Assembly (NCBI GenBank): GCA_946699065.1 | Contig: CAMPDV010002178.1 | Location: 1 to 64,000 of the forward strand | Length of the DNA: 64,000 bases | Reading direction: 5' to 3' | Source of the DNA: Loxodes magnus | Lineage: Eukaryota; Ciliophora; Karyorelictea; Loxodida; Loxodidae | Shown here: one piece after another, positions 62,420 to 64,000 of the stretch | Position numbering within the stretch: position 1 is the first letter of the stretch | Layout: each line of letters starts with the position of its first letter | Position numbers and translations under genes: made by a program | The notes under the pieces: model-generated | Database searches by the model: none | Seen by the model: the letters and a program-made list of their open reading frames with translations, nothing else | Told to the model about the DNA's origin: nothing

Positions 62420-64000
62420 ATTCTCACTTCAAAACTAAAACAATGCTTTTTTTTTACTTTAAAAATCACTCAACTATTTTTCATACATTGTTAACTCACT
62501 CTGGTATTAAAATTTCGTATTCTCACTTCAAAACTAAAACAATGTTTTTTTTTACTTTAAAAATCACTCAACTATTTTTCATACATTGTTAACTCACTCT
62601 GGTATTAAAATTTAGTATTCTCACTTCAAAACTAAAACAATGTTTTTTTTTACTTTAAAAATCACTCAACTATTTTTCATACATTGTTAACTCACTCTGG
62701 TATTAAAATTTAGTATTCTCACTTCAAAACTAAAACAATGTTTTTTTTTACTTTAAAAATCACTCAACTATTTTTCATACATTGTTAACTCACTCTGGTA
62801 TTAAAATTTAGTATTCTCACTTCAAAACTAAAACAATGCTTTTTTTTTACTTTAAAAATCACTCAACTATTTTTCATACATTGTTAACTCACTCTGGTAT
62901 TAAAATTTCGTATTCTCACTTCAAAACTAAAACAATGTTTTTTTTTACTTTAAAAATCACTCAACTATTTTTCATACATTGTTAACTCACTCTGGTATTA
63001 AAATTTCGTATTCTCACTTCAAAACATATCAAAAACAATGCTTTTTTTTACTTTAAAAATCACTCAACTATTTTTCATACATTGTTAACTCACTCTGGTA
63101 TTAAAATTTCGTATTCTCACTTCGAAACATATCAAAAACAATGTTTTTTTTTACTTTAAAAATCACTCAACTATTTTTCATACATTGTTAACTCACTCTG
63201 GTATTAAAATTTTAATTTCTCACTTCAAAACTAAAACAATGTTTTTTTTTACTTTAAAAATCACTCAACTATTTTTCATACATTGTTAACTCACTCTGGT
63301 ATTAAAATTTAGTATTCTCACTTCAAAACTAAAACAATGTTTTTTTTTACTTTAAAAATCACTCAACTATTTTTCATACATTGTTAACTCACTCTGGTAT
63401 TAAAATTTCGTATTCTCACTTCAAAACTAAAACAATGTTTTTTTTTACTTTAAAAATCACTCAACTATTTTTCATACATTGTTAACTCACTCTGGTATTA
63501 AAATTTTAATTTCTCACTTCAAAACTAAAACAATGTTTTTTTTTACTTTAAAAATCACTCAACTATTTTTCATACATTGTTAACTCACTCTGGTATTAAA
63601 ATTTAGTATTCTCACTTCAAAACTAAAACAATGCTTTTTTTTTACTTTAAAAATCACTCAACTATTTTTCATACATTGTTAACTCACTCTGGTATTAAAA
63701 TTTCGTATTCTCACTTCAAAACTAAAACAATGTTTTTTTTTACTTTAAAAATCACTCAACTATTTTTCATACATTGTTAACTCACTCTGGTATTAAAATT
63801 TAGTATTCTCACTTCAAAACTAAAACAATGTTTTTTTTTACTTTAAAAATCACTCAACTATTTTTCATACATTGTTAACTCACTCTGGTATTAAAATTTA
63901 GTATTCTCACTTCAAAACTAAAACAATGTTTTTTTTTACTTTAAAAATCACTCAACTATTTTTCATACATTGTTAACTCACTCTGGTATTAAAATTTAGT

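Larger units (their letters stand above)
53476..64000 (-). repeat. Satellite array, inverted orientation
   Basis: The same monomer family continues here as its reverse complement, with landmarks reading CAATG, a T-tract, ACTTTAAAAATCAC, TTTTTCATACATTGTTAAC, CTCTGGTATTAAAAT and TCTCACTTC. The change of strand is abrupt at 53,475/53,476 and no unique sequence is inserted. The variants used here (TCG or TAG or TAATTT before the CTCACTTC box, GC before the T-tract, ACATATC and ACACATC linkers, TTAAACTAAAACAAAC) correspond largely to variants of the forward array, so both belong to one local satellite family. The monomers are clean compared with the last 2.2 kb of the forward array. The array runs off the right end of the window. 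Confidence 0.98.

Noticed and set aside
1-64000. CRISPR array
   Set aside because: The repeats are contiguous monomers of about 98 bp with no unique spacers, and no cas-like gene is present.
1-64000. Telomeric or simple-sequence repeat
   Set aside because: The unit is a complex sequence of about 98 bp, and no TTAGGG-like or other short tandem motif was seen.
1-64000. Bacterial or phage origin region with iterons
   Set aside because: Iteron arrays are short and lie next to replication genes. A gene-free array of at least 64 kb with higher-order units does not fit.

Overview
The whole window is satellite DNA. One AT-rich monomer of about 98 bp, roughly 650 copies, runs from the first base to the last. 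The array continues past both ends, and I found no unique flanking sequence. I found no protein-coding gene, tRNA, rRNA, mobile element or CRISPR array. The reference monomer (1-98) has 23 G+C in 98 bases, and G far exceeds C on the repeat's forward strand. A pure tandem array of this size with nested higher-order repeats is typical of eukaryotic centromeric or other constitutive heterochromatin. I do not recognise the family and cannot name the species.

Layout. 1-9.3 kb: a trimeric higher-order repeat (98+98+102 = 298 bp). 9.3-17 kb: mixed linker variants. 17-19.8 kb: monomers with an extra G before CATTG. 19.8-29.1 kb: long multi-monomer duplications (offsets 2,470, 2,571 and 1,588 bp) with one locally wrecked patch. 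29.2-36.5 kb: nearly uniform 98-bp monomers with an 11-mer duplication of 1,083 bp. 36.5-51.2 kb: CT-type and AATTA-type monomers become frequent, with long repeat blocks tagged by a rare TTCTAAT variant. 51.25-53.475 kb: degenerate, deletion-rich monomers. At 53,475/53,476 the array flips orientation, and 53.476-64.0 kb is the same satellite on the minus strand with its own nested duplications.

The most notable structure is the flip. The degenerate 2.2 kb to its left carries the same rare variants, in mirrored order, as the clean 2.4 kb to its right. The site is therefore an imperfect palindrome of about 4.6 kb with a loop of about 9 nt at its centre, not a random junction between oppositely oriented arrays. 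It is either a real fold-back inversion with one decayed arm or a fold-back read or assembly artefact. Original long reads would decide between these.

Nothing here forms an operon or pathway. What the window shows is array evolution: unequal exchange, block duplication, local homogenisation and one inversion.
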